Notes: generated by a model not told the origin, from the letters alone. A DNA stretch of 64,000 nucleotides from Ga0077555 sp041397775 (GCA_041397775.1 JAWKWB010000009.1:62001-126000); one strand, 5' to 3'; counted from the first letter of the stretch, positions 35,350 through 43,563 are shown. Made by a program: numbers and translations.

Positions 35350-37539
35350 TCAGCGGGTGCGGCTGGCGAGTTCGCGGACGACGTGCGCTATCTGTTCAGG
35401 TTCGACCGGCTTGGAGATGATCGGCGTCACTTCACGGTCGAGGCCGCTGGGCAGGGATTTCTCGGTGAAGCCAGTGACCATCGCGAAGGGAATGCGCAAG
35501 CGATGAAGCTCGGCGACGATGGCATCGACAGGCTCACCCTGAAGGCTGCCGTCGAGCAGAACGATATCCGGCGGCTTCCTGGCGATCGATGCAAGGGTGG
35601 CGTTGACGGATGCCAGGGGACCTACGGCGACGAAGCCGTTGCCGGCGACAATTTCTTCGAGTTCCAAGGCGATCAAGGGTTCGTCTTCCACGATCATCAC
35701 CTCGAGCCGGCGTCGCTCGCGCGCCGTCCTGCGGTTCTCCTCGCGCCGCGTGTCGAAATAGGTCGTGGGACCGGCATGCGAGCCGCTCGTCTCGATCGAC
35801 ATCCTGCAAATCAAGCCCGCGGGGGCGAACGTCAGCTCGGCGCGGAGATTGGATTGCTTGCCCGTGCGCTCGATCAGCGTCGTTCCGAAACCCTTTGCTT
35901 CGGGGCTGGTGGCCGGGGGGCCGCCCGTTTCCTGCCATGTGAGGTCGACGCGGTTGGCGTCGTGGGGATTGCGCTTCCAACGGACGGACAGGCGGCCGTC
36001 GCGCCCCGACAATGCGCCGTGCTTGCGCGCGTTGGTGGCCAACTCGAAGAACATCAGGGAAAGCTGCAATGCGGCCTGTGCCGGAATGAAGGCATTCTCG
36101 CCCTCGATCGAGATCTGCCGGTCGATCTCATCGCCGATGGCAACCTGATCGACGATGAGTTCGCGAAGCCAGGCTCCCGACCACTGCGAGGAGACGAGCA
36201 GATTGTGGGCCTGCGCCAGCGACTGGAGGCGCGCATTGAACGAGGCGGTGAAGTCTCGCGGCGTCCGCGCACGCCGGGCCGTCTGCGCCGCGATCGCCTG
36301 CACGATGGCCAGCGTATTCTTCACGCGATGGTCGAGTTCGGCCAGCAGCAGGCGCTTCAGCTCGTCGTTGCGCCGCCTTTCGGTAATGTCGCGGTTGAGC
36401 TCGAGAACGATTTTCTGGTCATCGACGATGAGAAGCTCCTGGCGGCTGTCGACCCAGACTTCCTGGCCATTCCTGTCGATATGCAGTAGCTCGCCGGACC
36501 ATGCGCCTTCGCGGATCAGCATCTGCTCGAATTCCGCGGCGGGCATCGGCAGGCGCGTCCTGAGAAGCTCGTTCGACCGGCGCCCCGTCGCTTCCTCGAG
36601 AGAATAGCCGTAAAGATCCTGGCAGCCCTGGTTCCAGGCGAGAATGCCGTCGCGCATGCTCCAGGTCATGATGGCTTCATGCGAAAGCGCGATCAGTCGC
36701 GCCTTCTGCCGCAAGCGCTCGGACCAGTTGCGCTGTTCGTGGATGTCCGTATTCGTGCCGCACCACAGGGTGATGCGGCCGGCGTCGTTGCGAATGGGCA
36801 TCGCGCGGGACAGAAACCAGCGATATTCGTCTGCGGCGCTGCGGAGTGGAAACGTATCCTCCCAAGGTTCGCCGCTTTCGAAATGCATGGAAATCTTGGC
36901 GACCACGGCATCGACGTGATCGGGGTGAAGGACGGACTTCCATCCCCATCCCGCCATCGCTTCGATCGAGGTGCCCGTGTAGTCGTACCAGCGCTTGTTG
37001 AACCAGAAGATGTGGCCGCTCGGGTCGGCCATCCAGGCGAACTGGGCGATGTTGTCGGCGACGGCCCGGAACCGGTATTCGCTGATGCGGAGCTTTTCTT
37101 CGAGTTGCTTCGTCCGTGTGATGTCGCGCGAGATCGCGAGGATGCGATGATCGTTGCCGTTGCGGCGATCGACCCTGGTCACCGAGACGTCCCACCAGCG
37201 ATCCTCGCCTTTCGCGGTCGGACATGGCGCAGAGAAGCGGGCGACCTTGCCGCTCGCGGCGTGGGAGATCGCCTCTTTCACCTGGACGTGTGTTTCGGGC
37301 GGCCACATGGCAAGCCATGAGCGTCCGACCATTGCAGAGGGATCGTCGATCTGGAGGAGCTCGATCCCAGGCCGATTGATGGCGCGTATCAGACCATCGG
37401 CGCTGATCAGTGCGACGCAATCGGGACTTGCTCCCACCACTTCGAGGCCCGCCGCATTGTCGTCAATCTCCCCATGCCAGTGGGAGTTCGTGCCCGCATT
37501 CACCACGCCCCTCCGATCAAGCCCGAGGCCGTCCTGCAT
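35350..37539 (-). CDS. Hybrid HWE-family sensor histidine kinase with C-terminal receiver
   Basis: Encodes 729 aa. Three PAS domains (about 30-145, 155-275, 285-390; PAS 2 has FWFNKRWYDYTG), then an HWE kinase core with phospho-acceptor His404 in AELDHRVKNTLAIVQAI, the N-box FFELATNARKHGAL and the diagnostic Trp-x-Glu at 535-537 (TWQETGGP), and a receiver domain at about 612-729 with Asp663 (IVLLDGSLQG). No membrane segment, so it is cytoplasmic. It starts 23 bases inside the end of phyR, so the two are translated together. HWE/HisKA2 kinases feed PhyR, so this is a likely sensor for the general stress response. Confidence 0.92.
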   Translation of the reverse strand: MQDGLGLDRRGVVNAGTNSHWHGEIDDNAAGLEVVGASPDCVALISADGLIRAINRPGIELLQIDDPSAMVGRSWLAMWPPETHVQVKEAISHAASGKVARFSAPCPTAKGEDRWWDVSVTRVDRRNGNDHRILAISRDITRTKQLEEKLRISEYRFRAVADNIAQFAWMADPSGHIFWFNKRWYDYTGTSIEAMAGWGWKSVLHPDHVDAVVAKISMHFESGEPWEDTFPLRSAADEYRWFLSRAMPIRNDAGRITLWCGTNTDIHEQRNWSERLRQKARLIALSHEAIMTWSMRDGILAWNQGCQDLYGYSLEEATGRRSNELLRTRLPMPAAEFEQMLIREGAWSGELLHIDRNGQEVWVDSRQELLIVDDQKIVLELNRDITERRRNDELKRLLLAELDHRVKNTLAIVQAIAAQTARRARTPRDFTASFNARLQSLAQAHNLLVSSQWSGAWLRELIVDQVAIGDEIDRQISIEGENAFIPAQAALQLSLMFFELATNARKHGALSGRDGRLSVRWKRNPHDANRVDLTWQETGGPPATSPEAKGFGTTLIERTGKQSNLRAELTFAPAGLICRMSIETSGSHAGPTTYFDTRREENRRTARERRRLEVMIVEDEPLIALELEEIVAGNGFVAVGPLASVNATLASIARKPPDIVLLDGSLQGEPVDAIVAELHRLRIPFAMVTGFTEKSLPSGLDREVTPIISKPVEPEQIAHVVRELASRTR

Positions 37540-38320
37540 TGACCTCGAAAAACAACGCCTGGCTGATCACGGCCTTCACCATGTCCTGCCGGAATGGCTT
37601 GGAGACGAGGAACGTCGGCTCCGCCCTCTCGCCTGTCAGAAGGCGCTCGGGATATGCCGTAATGAAAACCACGGGCACTTCGATGGTGCTGAGAATGTCG
37701 TTGACGGCGTCAATGCCCGAGCTGCCATCGGCTAGCTGAATGTCGGCCAGCACCAGGCCGGGCTTCTGCTGGCCAGCCAGCTTGATCGCCTCGCTGCGCG
37801 TGCGCGCGATGCCGACGACCTCGTGACCGATATCGCTGACGAGGCTCTCGATCTCCATGGCGATCAGCGGCTCGTCCTCGATGATGAGAACCTTGGCGGC
37901 GATCTGCTCGGCGATTTCGCGCCCGGCACGGGAAATCAGCTCCTGAACCTCGGCCGGTGGGCAATCCAGGATGCGGGCGATGTTCTGCTCGTCGAAGTCC
38001 TCCACCGAGGCCAGCAGGAACGCCTGGCGTGCGCGCGGCGTCAGTGTCTCGATGCGCCGGTCGACGACGGCGCCGTTCTCGCGCAAGACCGGTTCCGCGG
38101 TCCCGTTGAGCGGCAGCGCCTCCCAGACCTTCACGAAACTCTTGTAGAGCGCCGTGCGCGGATCAAGAGAAACGTCGAACTGGCTGCCATCGGCGATCAA
38201 GGATTCCAGCATGGCAACGACATAGGCATCCCCGCGGGCCTGCGATCCCGTCAGTGCCCGTGCGAAGCGCCGGAGATACGGGAGTTCGGGAGCGATCTGT
38301 TCGGCGAGCGTACTTGCCAT
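37517..38320 (-). CDS. phyR: PhyR, response regulator and anti-anti-sigma factor
   Basis: Encodes 267 aa. The N-terminal part (1-130) is a sigma-factor mimic with ECF region 2- and 4-like helices (LTPRARQAFLLASVEDFDEQNIARILDC). The C-terminal receiver has acidic residues 148-150 in LIIEDEPLIAMEIE, phospho-acceptor Asp193 (LADIQLADGSSG), the Thr in FITAYPERL, and Lys in VSKPFRQ. When phosphorylated, PhyR binds NepR and frees EcfG. It is downstream of ecfG on the same strand, whereas in many genomes phyR is divergent from nepR-ecfG. The gap of 366 bases upstream holds two stem-loops. Confidence 0.96.
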   Translation of the reverse strand: MASTLAEQIAPELPYLRRFARALTGSQARGDAYVVAMLESLIADGSQFDVSLDPRTALYKSFVKVWEALPLNGTAEPVLRENGAVVDRRIETLTPRARQAFLLASVEDFDEQNIARILDCPPAEVQELISRAGREIAEQIAAKVLIIEDEPLIAMEIESLVSDIGHEVVGIARTRSEAIKLAGQQKPGLVLADIQLADGSSGIDAVNDILSTIEVPVVFITAYPERLLTGERAEPTFLVSKPFRQDMVKAVISQALFFEVNAGRPRA

Positions 38321-38402
38321 TTGATATCCTTGTTCGGCGTGTCACGTCATCGGCAGTGTCTTGCAGTGCGGCGCTGGGCCCTCGATTGCCAGTGCAGCGC
38401 CG

Positions 38403-38447
38403 CTGACGTTTGGTACCCGCGCGGCTGGGGCCGTGAGCAAACGTCAG
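38403..38447. repeat. Stem-loop upstream of phyR, first of two
   Basis: Perfect 10-bp arms CTGACGTTTG (38403-38412) and CAAACGTCAG (38438-38447) around a 25-base loop. A related stem-loop follows at 38498-38540. Together they sit in the phyR leader and ecfG trailer; either mRNA processing or attenuation would be possible. Confidence 0.7.
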
Positions 38448-38497
38448 AGGCGAAAGCTAAATTGGCAACAATTGGTTCCTAGCGTTCCCTATGGCTT

Positions 38498-38540
38498 CGA
38501 CATTTGCATCCCCTTGCCGGGCGTCCGAGAGCAAATGTCG
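38498..38540. repeat. Stem-loop upstream of phyR, second of two
   Basis: Perfect 10-bp arms CGACATTTGC (38498-38507) and GCAAATGTCG (38531-38540) around a 23-base loop. The 3' arm is again preceded by GAG, like the first element, so the pair may be copies of one small repeat. Confidence 0.7.
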
Positions 38541-38686
38541 GAACCGGAACACTAATGGAGGTCAGCAACACCAGATCGCCTTCTGCAGGTTTCGTCTGGG
38601 GAGACAACGCCGTGGCTTTCGGAAAGGTTCCGGGCCTCGGAAGTTTCAGCCGCGGGTGTTGGCGTGGATCGTGCGGTGCGCGTCGT

Positions 38687-39190
38687 TCAAAGGACTTCGT
38701 CGACGGATAGAAGGGTGGCGAGCTTCTGGCGTGCGCGGTTGACGCGGCTTTTCATCGTGCCGACGGCGCAGCCGCACATCAGTGCCGCTTCCTCGTAGGA
38801 GAAACCTTCGGCCCCCACGAGGATCAGGGCTTCGCGCTGGTCGGGCGGCAAGGTCTGGAAGGCCGCGCTGAAGTCGAGCATGTCCATGTGGTCGGACTGA
38901 TTGCCGTTGGTGGCGACGCCGTTCGCGTACGTACCATCGGCGTCCTCGACCTCGTTCTTGAGCTTGCGACGCTCCGACAGGAAGGCATTGCGAAGGATGG
39001 TGAAGACCCACGCCTTCAAGTTGGAGCCTTCTGCAAACGACGACTGGTTCTGCCAGGCCTTGACCAGGGCCTCCTGAACGAGATCGTCCGCCTTGTCGGC
39101 GTTGCCGCTGAGGGACCTCGCAAACGCCCGGAGATTTGGCACGAGCGCCGCCAGATCCTGCTGGAAAGTCGAGCTCGGGTTCGTAATCAA
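38687..39190 (-). CDS. ecfG: EcfG-type sigma factor of the general stress response
   Basis: Encodes 167 aa. Sigma region 2 (RAFARSLSGNADKADDLVQEALVKAWQNQSSF) and region 4 (FQTLPPDQREALILVGAEGFSYEEAALMCG in pieces, then GTMKSRVNRARQKL) are intact, matching ECF15/EcfG proteins. It directs RNA polymerase to GGAAC/CGTT promoters, two of which are present nearby at 39.8 and 40.6 kb. The ATG overlaps the nepR stop by four bases, the standard arrangement for sigma/anti-sigma pairs. Confidence 0.95.
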   Translation of the reverse strand: MITNPSSTFQQDLAALVPNLRAFARSLSGNADKADDLVQEALVKAWQNQSSFAEGSNLKAWVFTILRNAFLSERRKLKNEVEDADGTYANGVATNGNQSDHMDMLDFSAAFQTLPPDQREALILVGAEGFSYEEAALMCGCAVGTMKSRVNRARQKLATLLSVDEVL

Positions 39191-39405
39191 GAATCATCTC
39201 CCGATTTCTTGTTCGATCGCGCCAAGTCGTTCAAGAGTTTGCTGAACCGGTCCGGCAAAGGCTCGGAAACGATTTCCGCGTACGCCCGCTTCAATTGTCG
39301 CCCGATGCTGGCTTGAATTTCGGGAGGCAGACTCTGTTCGCCCGTGTTTTCCAGCTCGTGGGCCTCAACCCTCTTATCCATCTCTTTATTCTCGTTTCCC
39401 GGCAT
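39187..39405 (-). CDS. nepR: NepR anti-sigma factor
   Basis: Encodes 72 aa from ATG 39405, with GAGGA upstream; the frame is open further upstream but that part does not look like NepR. The core LPPEIQASIGRQLKRAYAEIVSEPLPDRFSKLLNDL matches the two NepR helices that wrap EcfG. It holds EcfG inactive until phosphorylated PhyR competes for it. The gene overlaps ecfG by ATGA. I could not find a clear GGAAC-N16/17-CGTT site upstream of it, although autoregulation is common in relatives. Confidence 0.93.
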   Translation of the reverse strand: MPGNENKEMDKRVEAHELENTGEQSLPPEIQASIGRQLKRAYAEIVSEPLPDRFSKLLNDLARSNKKSGDDS

Positions 39406-39557
39406 TTCTGGTCCTCGGGTCGTCGTGCGCTCACAAGTGGGAACACTATACCGCTTCAACACCCCGTAACGTGCATCGACGCGCGCTCCTTTTGCCATCT
39501 TCTACAAATACGATGACCGTAACCCCTCGGGCGCCACGAAAACGGCGGCGAGCGTGG

Positions 39558-39731
39558 TCACGCTCGTCGCACGAAGCCGACCACAAGGGAGATGACGAAG
39601 AGAGCTATGGCCACCCAGAAGAGAATGCGCGCACCTTCCATGGCGGTGCCGGCGACACTGCCGAAGCCGAGGAACGCGGCCACGAGCGCCACGACGAGAA
39701 ATACGATCGCGTAATGGAGAAGATTGCCCAT
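39558..39731 (-). CDS. DUF1328 small membrane protein (YtjA family)
   Basis: Encodes 57 aa: two membrane helices, starting MGNLLHYAIVFLVVALVAAF and including GTAMEGARILFWVAIALFVI, ending GFVRRA. This is the DUF1328/YtjA pattern, often associated with stress genes. A GGAAC-N16-CGTT promoter lies 36-60 bases upstream of the start, so it is a direct candidate for EcfG control. Function unknown. Confidence 0.88.
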   Translation of the reverse strand: MGNLLHYAIVFLVVALVAAFLGFGSVAGTAMEGARILFWVAIALFVISLVVGFVRRA

Positions 39732-39766
39732 TTGGGATGCCTTTCATACGAGGGACATGCCTTTCC

Positions 39767-39791
39767 AACGCGTACGCTGCGCAGACGTTCC
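39767..39791 (-). promoter_or_regulatory. EcfG-type promoter of the DUF1328 gene
   Basis: On the minus strand: GGAAC (39791-39787), 16 bases, CGTT (39770-39767). It agrees fully with the GGAAC-N16/17-CGTT consensus of alphaproteobacterial EcfG sigma factors and is positioned for the DUF1328 gene. Confidence 0.8.
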
Positions 39792-40031
39792 CGCCGACGG
39801 GTGGAAAATAGTCGGGGCGGCCCGGCTGCGGCGCGCGCGACAGCGCAATGGGCTGTGAGTGCCGGCAGGTGGCGGGGCGTGACGTCCGTCAGGCTGAAAT
39901 AGGGCCATGAGACCGCTGCGCCGGTCATTGCTGCATAGCGCCCGTTCGATTGCGGTGCGTCGGAATGATAATTGTTTCTGTTTTCACCTGGATCGATGGG
40001 CTGCTTCGGAACGGGCAATCGAAATGCAAAT

Positions 40032-40056
40032 GCCCCGAACCGATGTGGTTCGGGGC
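40032..40056 (-). terminator. Probable terminator of the PRC-barrel gene
   Basis: Perfect 10-bp stem GCCCCGAACC / GGTTCGGGGC with a 5-base loop, 60 bases past the stop of the PRC-barrel gene. On the minus strand it is followed by ATTTGCATTT, a weak T-tract. Confidence 0.6.
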
Positions 40057-40116
40057 AATGCCGTATCGGTCGAACTGCGTCGCCGCGAGGGCTCCGGGTG
40101 ACCAACCTGCCGGCGG

Positions 40117-40554
40117 TTAGTTGGCCTTGGGCAGGCGCGGCAGGGCCTTGGCCTGCTCGCTCGTCATCTTCAGGACCACGCGATCGCCGACGAGGTCGAA
40201 CTGGTTCGGCATGATCCGCACGCGCGTCTCGCCCATGCCGAGGAAGCCGCCGATATCGGCGTGCAGCGCGGTCACCTTGCCGGACCCGTCGCGGGCAAAG
40301 GCCGAAACCTCGCCGAGGTTCTTGTTGTCGCTGCTGTAGACGACCTTGTCGATCCACGCCTTCGCGTCGGCCTCGGTCAGCGTGAGGTCGGTACCGCGCC
40401 TGATCGCGCCGGTGGTGGGTGCGGGCATGGTCTTGTCGATCGTCGTCTTGGGCGCAGGACCGGGATTCGCCGGGGGCGTCGTTGTGCTCTGAGCGAACAC
40501 TGCGGTCGTCTGGGCCATGGCGAGGGCGAAAGTCAGCGGAATGAGTTTCTTCAT
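40117..40554 (-). CDS. Exported PRC-barrel domain protein
   Basis: Encodes 145 aa with a signal peptide (MKKLIPLTFALAMAQTTAVFAQ), then a Thr/Pro-rich linker and a PRC-barrel domain (about 55-130; KVVYSSDNKNLGEVSAFARDGSGKV in pieces). Such periplasmic proteins are common in Hyphomicrobiales and often stress-induced. A full EcfG promoter lies 68-92 bases upstream, which makes it a strong candidate for the general stress regulon. Molecular role unknown. Confidence 0.88.
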   Translation of the reverse strand: MKKLIPLTFALAMAQTTAVFAQSTTTPPANPGPAPKTTIDKTMPAPTTGAIRRGTDLTLTEADAKAWIDKVVYSSDNKNLGEVSAFARDGSGKVTALHADIGGFLGMGETRVRIMPNQFDLVGDRVVLKMTSEQAKALPRLPKAN

Positions 40555-40621
40555 CGGTTACTCCACTATTCCTGAATTGGCTTCGGGGAGATGGTTTCTG
40601 CCGCGTCGGCAGTGCGGTAGA

Positions 40622-40646
40622 AACGCCATTCGCAACCGTTGGTTCC
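40622..40646 (-). promoter_or_regulatory. EcfG-type promoter of the PRC-barrel gene
   Basis: On the minus strand: GGAAC (40646-40642), 16 bases, CGTT (40625-40622). Identical in core elements and spacing to the site at 39767-39791. The predicted leader is about 60 bases. Confidence 0.82.
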
Positions 40647-40657
40647 CTCGTGTGGCG

Positions 40658-40710
40658 GATTGGACGTCCGCTCCAGTGTGGCTGCTTGTCCTGAGAGCGG
40701 ACGTCCAATC
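40658..40710. repeat. 16-bp perfect inverted repeat
   Basis: GATTGGACGTCCGCTC (40658-40673) and GAGCGGACGTCCAATC (40695-40710) around a 21-base spacer. One arm is part of repeat copy B. It lies just upstream of the EcfG promoter of the PRC-barrel gene. Confidence 0.8.
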
Positions 40711-40813
40711 GTGACGCCGCACTCATTCAATGATCTTGCTCGTGTCCCTTTGACCGCAAAGTCTGTTCAGTGCCCGCTGAGGAATGCGACGGACTTTGCG
40801 GTCGGGACACGAG
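40683..40813 (-). repeat. Interspersed repeat, copy B
   Basis: Inverted copy of the element at 34767-34890, about 80% identical by eye. It keeps the internal hairpin (GACCGCAAAGTCCGT and an AGACTTTGCGGTC arm with one change) and the outer TGTCCC/GGGACA pair. The 40555-40852 gap holds this element, the inverted repeat and an EcfG promoter, but no gene. Confidence 0.75.
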
Positions 40814-40852
40814 TGCGGCGCGCCCCTGTCTGCTTCGTGTCAAGGCGCGTGA

Positions 40853-41587
40853 TCAGCGCCCATTCGCAATCGTGCGTAATTCCATCGCACCAGTGAGCGT
40901 GATCGCCCGCGGTTTGCGGGAGCCGTAAATCGACTGAATGGAAATTCTATCGAGGTTGGAGAGGCCCTGCTGGGTCTCCGTGTACTTGAACGACATGACA
41001 TGGCCACGGGCGCTGGGATGGTCGAGGCCGAGCACATGGCCGAATTCATGCGTCAAGACATGCACGAGATCGTAGGACGTGAGAACGCCATCGAAGCCGA
41101 GTTTCCACTTCTGCTCGGGATTGAGACAAACGAAGGCCTTCCTGATCGCCTGCCCTGGTCCGGCTGCGACGGCCCTCGTCAACAGGTCGACGAAGGCGAT
41201 GCCCTTCGGCCGGGTCTGTGTCCCGATGACGATATCTGCGGCCGCTGGGTCGGCAATGCGCTTGAAGCCGAGCGGGGCCGCATCTTGCCAGCGCCCCAAC
41301 GCCACGGCGATGGCTTCGTCGATCGCGCCATGATGGAGCGTGGATCGCTCCTGCAGGTTCTGGACACCGCCGAGGGTGCCACAGTTGGCGCCCGCCTCGA
41401 GGGTCGTCTGCTCCGGCAACACGGCGAATGTCAGCGTGAGGTCGCGCGTATCCGCAGCGGTGCTTTTGTGCCATGCGACGGGAGCGCCGCCGAATTGGAG
41501 CAGACTGACGCGCTCGCCGGCGATGGTATTGCCCGCCAGGACGCCAAGAACCAATCCGAAGACCCCTATTCGCAGCAGCGACCGCAT
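40853..41587 (-). CDS. Secreted matrixin-like zinc metalloprotease
   Basis: Encodes 244 aa from ATG 41587 (an ATG 36 bases upstream is possible). A signal peptide (MRSLLRIGVFGLVLGVLAGNTIAG) is followed by a matrixin/M10-type catalytic domain. The zinc motif is HEFGHVLGLDH (HExxHxxGxxH), with the Met-turn likely in GHVMSFKYTETQ. Two cysteines (in ANCGTLGG and FVCLNPEQ) may form a disulfide. The protein is exported; its substrate is unknown. It is divergent from a CHASE-type HWE kinase, with about 250 bases between. Confidence 0.88.
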   Translation of the reverse strand: MRSLLRIGVFGLVLGVLAGNTIAGERVSLLQFGGAPVAWHKSTAADTRDLTLTFAVLPEQTTLEAGANCGTLGGVQNLQERSTLHHGAIDEAIAVALGRWQDAAPLGFKRIADPAAADIVIGTQTRPKGIAFVDLLTRAVAAGPGQAIRKAFVCLNPEQKWKLGFDGVLTSYDLVHVLTHEFGHVLGLDHPSARGHVMSFKYTETQQGLSNLDRISIQSIYGSRKPRAITLTGAMELRTIANGR

Positions 41588-41834
41588 TCCCCCCCGACCC
41601 AGCACATTGGCGGCATTCACCAATTTTATTAGACGGCTTTGCGTTACAGCGCGGCGTGCTTTGATGTCGCGCTTTATCCCGGCAAGAGTAGAATGCCTTG
41701 CAGGGCTTCGTACAGGTGCGCGTCACACTGCGCGTACAATAGCCTGCATGATGTGCCGTTGGATACTGCAATGGCAGCGGGACGCAGCCTGAACTCTGCA
41801 TCAGTTGCCCTCGTAAGAGAGATTCGACGTCCGC

Positions 41835-43496
41835 ATGCCGAAACTGGCGCCTTATCTGCGTGCACCGCTGCTGGTCCTTGCGCTTTGCCTCGCCGCCACG
41901 GGGCTTGCGGCCTGGAGCAGCCGCGCGCTGATGCTATCGGAGGCCAGCCGCACTTTCGCGCTCGAGGCCAAGAACCTGCGCGATGCCATTTCGGATGCCA
42001 TGAAGGCCTACTCGCAGGTTCTGCGGGCGGGCGCGAGCTTTGCAGCCGCCGTGGGCGAGCCGACGCGGGAACAATGGCAGGCTTTCACCGAAGCGCAGCA
42101 TTTCGAAGCGTCGTTTCCGGGCATCCAGGGCCTCGGCTACGCGGTGGTGCTTGCACCGGGCGATATCGCGGGGTTCGAGGAGAGGGAGCGGGCTCGCGGG
42201 CGGCCGAATTTCTCCGTCCAGCCGGCGGGTCGGCGGGACAAGTATGCCGTCATCACGTTTCTGGAGCCGGGCGATTGGCGCAATCTGCGCGCTGTCGGCT
42301 TCGACATGTTCTCCGACGCGACCCGGCGCAAGGCCATGAACCGGGCCGAGCTGACGGGGGAGCCCAGCCTGTCGGGGCGCGTGACGCTGGTGCAGGAGAC
42401 GGCAGCCGATCCGCAGCCGGGTGTGTTGATGTACTTGCCCGTCTACGGCGCAAAAGGGCAGACGCGAGCCTTCGTGTATGCCGCCTTCCGGATGTCGGAT
42501 CTGGTCGGGAAAGTGCTGAAGGCCCAGGCACCCGACTCTGCACGTCTGGCGACGGCAAAGATCTACGATGGCGCGGAGGCAACGCCTGCCGCGCTCCTGT
42601 TCGATGGGACGCAGCAGGCCGCGGGCACGTCGTCGCGCGACCCGAAGGCCGCCTACGCCGTGTCGTTGCCGTTGGCGATTGCCGGCACCGAGTGGATGAT
42701 GCGCGTCGCATCGACGCCAGCGTTCGAGCGTTCCGTCACGACGGGACGTGTTTTCCTGGTCGTTCTAGCCGGCAGCCTGTTGAGCCTGCTCATCGCGTTC
42801 ATCGTCGGCACGATAACCCATACGCAGATGCGCATGGGGGTGGCGACAGAGAGCCTGGCCAAGGAGATCGCCATCCGCAAGCAGGCCGAAGAGGCCGCCG
42901 GCATCGCCAACCGCGAGCTCATCCATCGCGCGAAGAACACGTTTGCCGTCATCTCGGCCATCGCATCGCAAACGGCCCGCCACAGCACGTCGGTCGACGA
43001 CTTCATGCATGATTTCCGAGACCGCTTGAATGCGCTGGCGCGCATCCAGGACCTGCTGCGGCCCGATCAACAGCGCGCCACGGACCTGGGGCAGCTCATC
43101 GAGGTCGTTCTGAAGCCCCATGTGACGAACGTCGAGGAGCGGCTGGCCGTCGGTGGTCCGGCCGTTCCCGTACCGCAGAACGAAGCGCTGGTGTTCAGCC
43201 TGCTCATCAACGAGCTGGCAACGAACGCGACGAAGTACGGTGCCTGGTCGGTTCCCACGGGAAAGGTCGACCTGAACTGGCAGGTCGACCGGACCGCATC
43301 GCCGCCGACGCTGAAGCTGGCGTGGCAGGAAAGCGGGGGGCCTGCGGTCGAGGAGCCTCGGCGGCGCGGCTTTGGCAGTTCCGTCATGTCGTTCGTGGTG
43401 GAGCGGAGCATGAACGGCACGCTGCAGACGGATTTCGCCGTCACGGGCATTCGCCACCAGTTCACCGTGCCGTGGGGCGTACTCCAGGACGTGTAG
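41835..43496 (+). CDS. Membrane HWE-family histidine kinase with CHASE domain
   Basis: Encodes 553 aa. Membrane helices at about 10-32 and 305-327 enclose a periplasmic CHASE sensor domain (GIQGLGYAVVLAPGD; FLEPGDWRNLRAVGFDMFSD). The cytoplasmic part is an HWE kinase core with His364 in ELIHRAKNTFAVISAIASQT, the N-box LLINELATNATKYGAW, and the Trp-x-Glu in LAWQESGGP. There is no receiver domain. As an HWE kinase 3.5 kb from phyR it may feed the general stress response or another partner; there is no cognate regulator beside it. It is convergent with leuA. Confidence 0.9.
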   Translation: MPKLAPYLRAPLLVLALCLAATGLAAWSSRALMLSEASRTFALEAKNLRDAISDAMKAYSQVLRAGASFAAAVGEPTREQWQAFTEAQHFEASFPGIQGLGYAVVLAPGDIAGFEERERARGRPNFSVQPAGRRDKYAVITFLEPGDWRNLRAVGFDMFSDATRRKAMNRAELTGEPSLSGRVTLVQETAADPQPGVLMYLPVYGAKGQTRAFVYAAFRMSDLVGKVLKAQAPDSARLATAKIYDGAEATPAALLFDGTQQAAGTSSRDPKAAYAVSLPLAIAGTEWMMRVASTPAFERSVTTGRVFLVVLAGSLLSLLIAFIVGTITHTQMRMGVATESLAKEIAIRKQAEEAAGIANRELIHRAKNTFAVISAIASQTARHSTSVDDFMHDFRDRLNALARIQDLLRPDQQRATDLGQLIEVVLKPHVTNVEERLAVGGPAVPVPQNEALVFSLLINELATNATKYGAWSVPTGKVDLNWQVDRTASPPTLKLAWQESGGPAVEEPRRRGFGSSVMSFVVERSMNGTLQTDFAVTGIRHQFTVPWGVLQDV

Positions 43497-43510
43497 AGCC
43501 CGGGAGAGCT

Positions 43511-43539
43511 GCACGTGGCCGGTCGTGCCAGCCACGTGC
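43511..43539. terminator. Hairpin between convergent kinase and leuA genes
   Basis: GCACGTGGC and GCCACGTGC form a perfect 9-bp stem with an 11-base loop, 15 bases after the kinase stop and 25 before the leuA stop. There is no T-tract on either side, so termination is likely but not certain. Confidence 0.5.
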
Positions 43540-43563
43540 CTGGCGCTCATGCGGGGCGCTCCG

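Noticed and set aside
39440..39475. EcfG promoter for nepR using the GGAAC on the + strand
   Set aside because: It points the wrong way for nepR, and the distance to the CGTA-like element is 20 bases, outside the accepted spacing.
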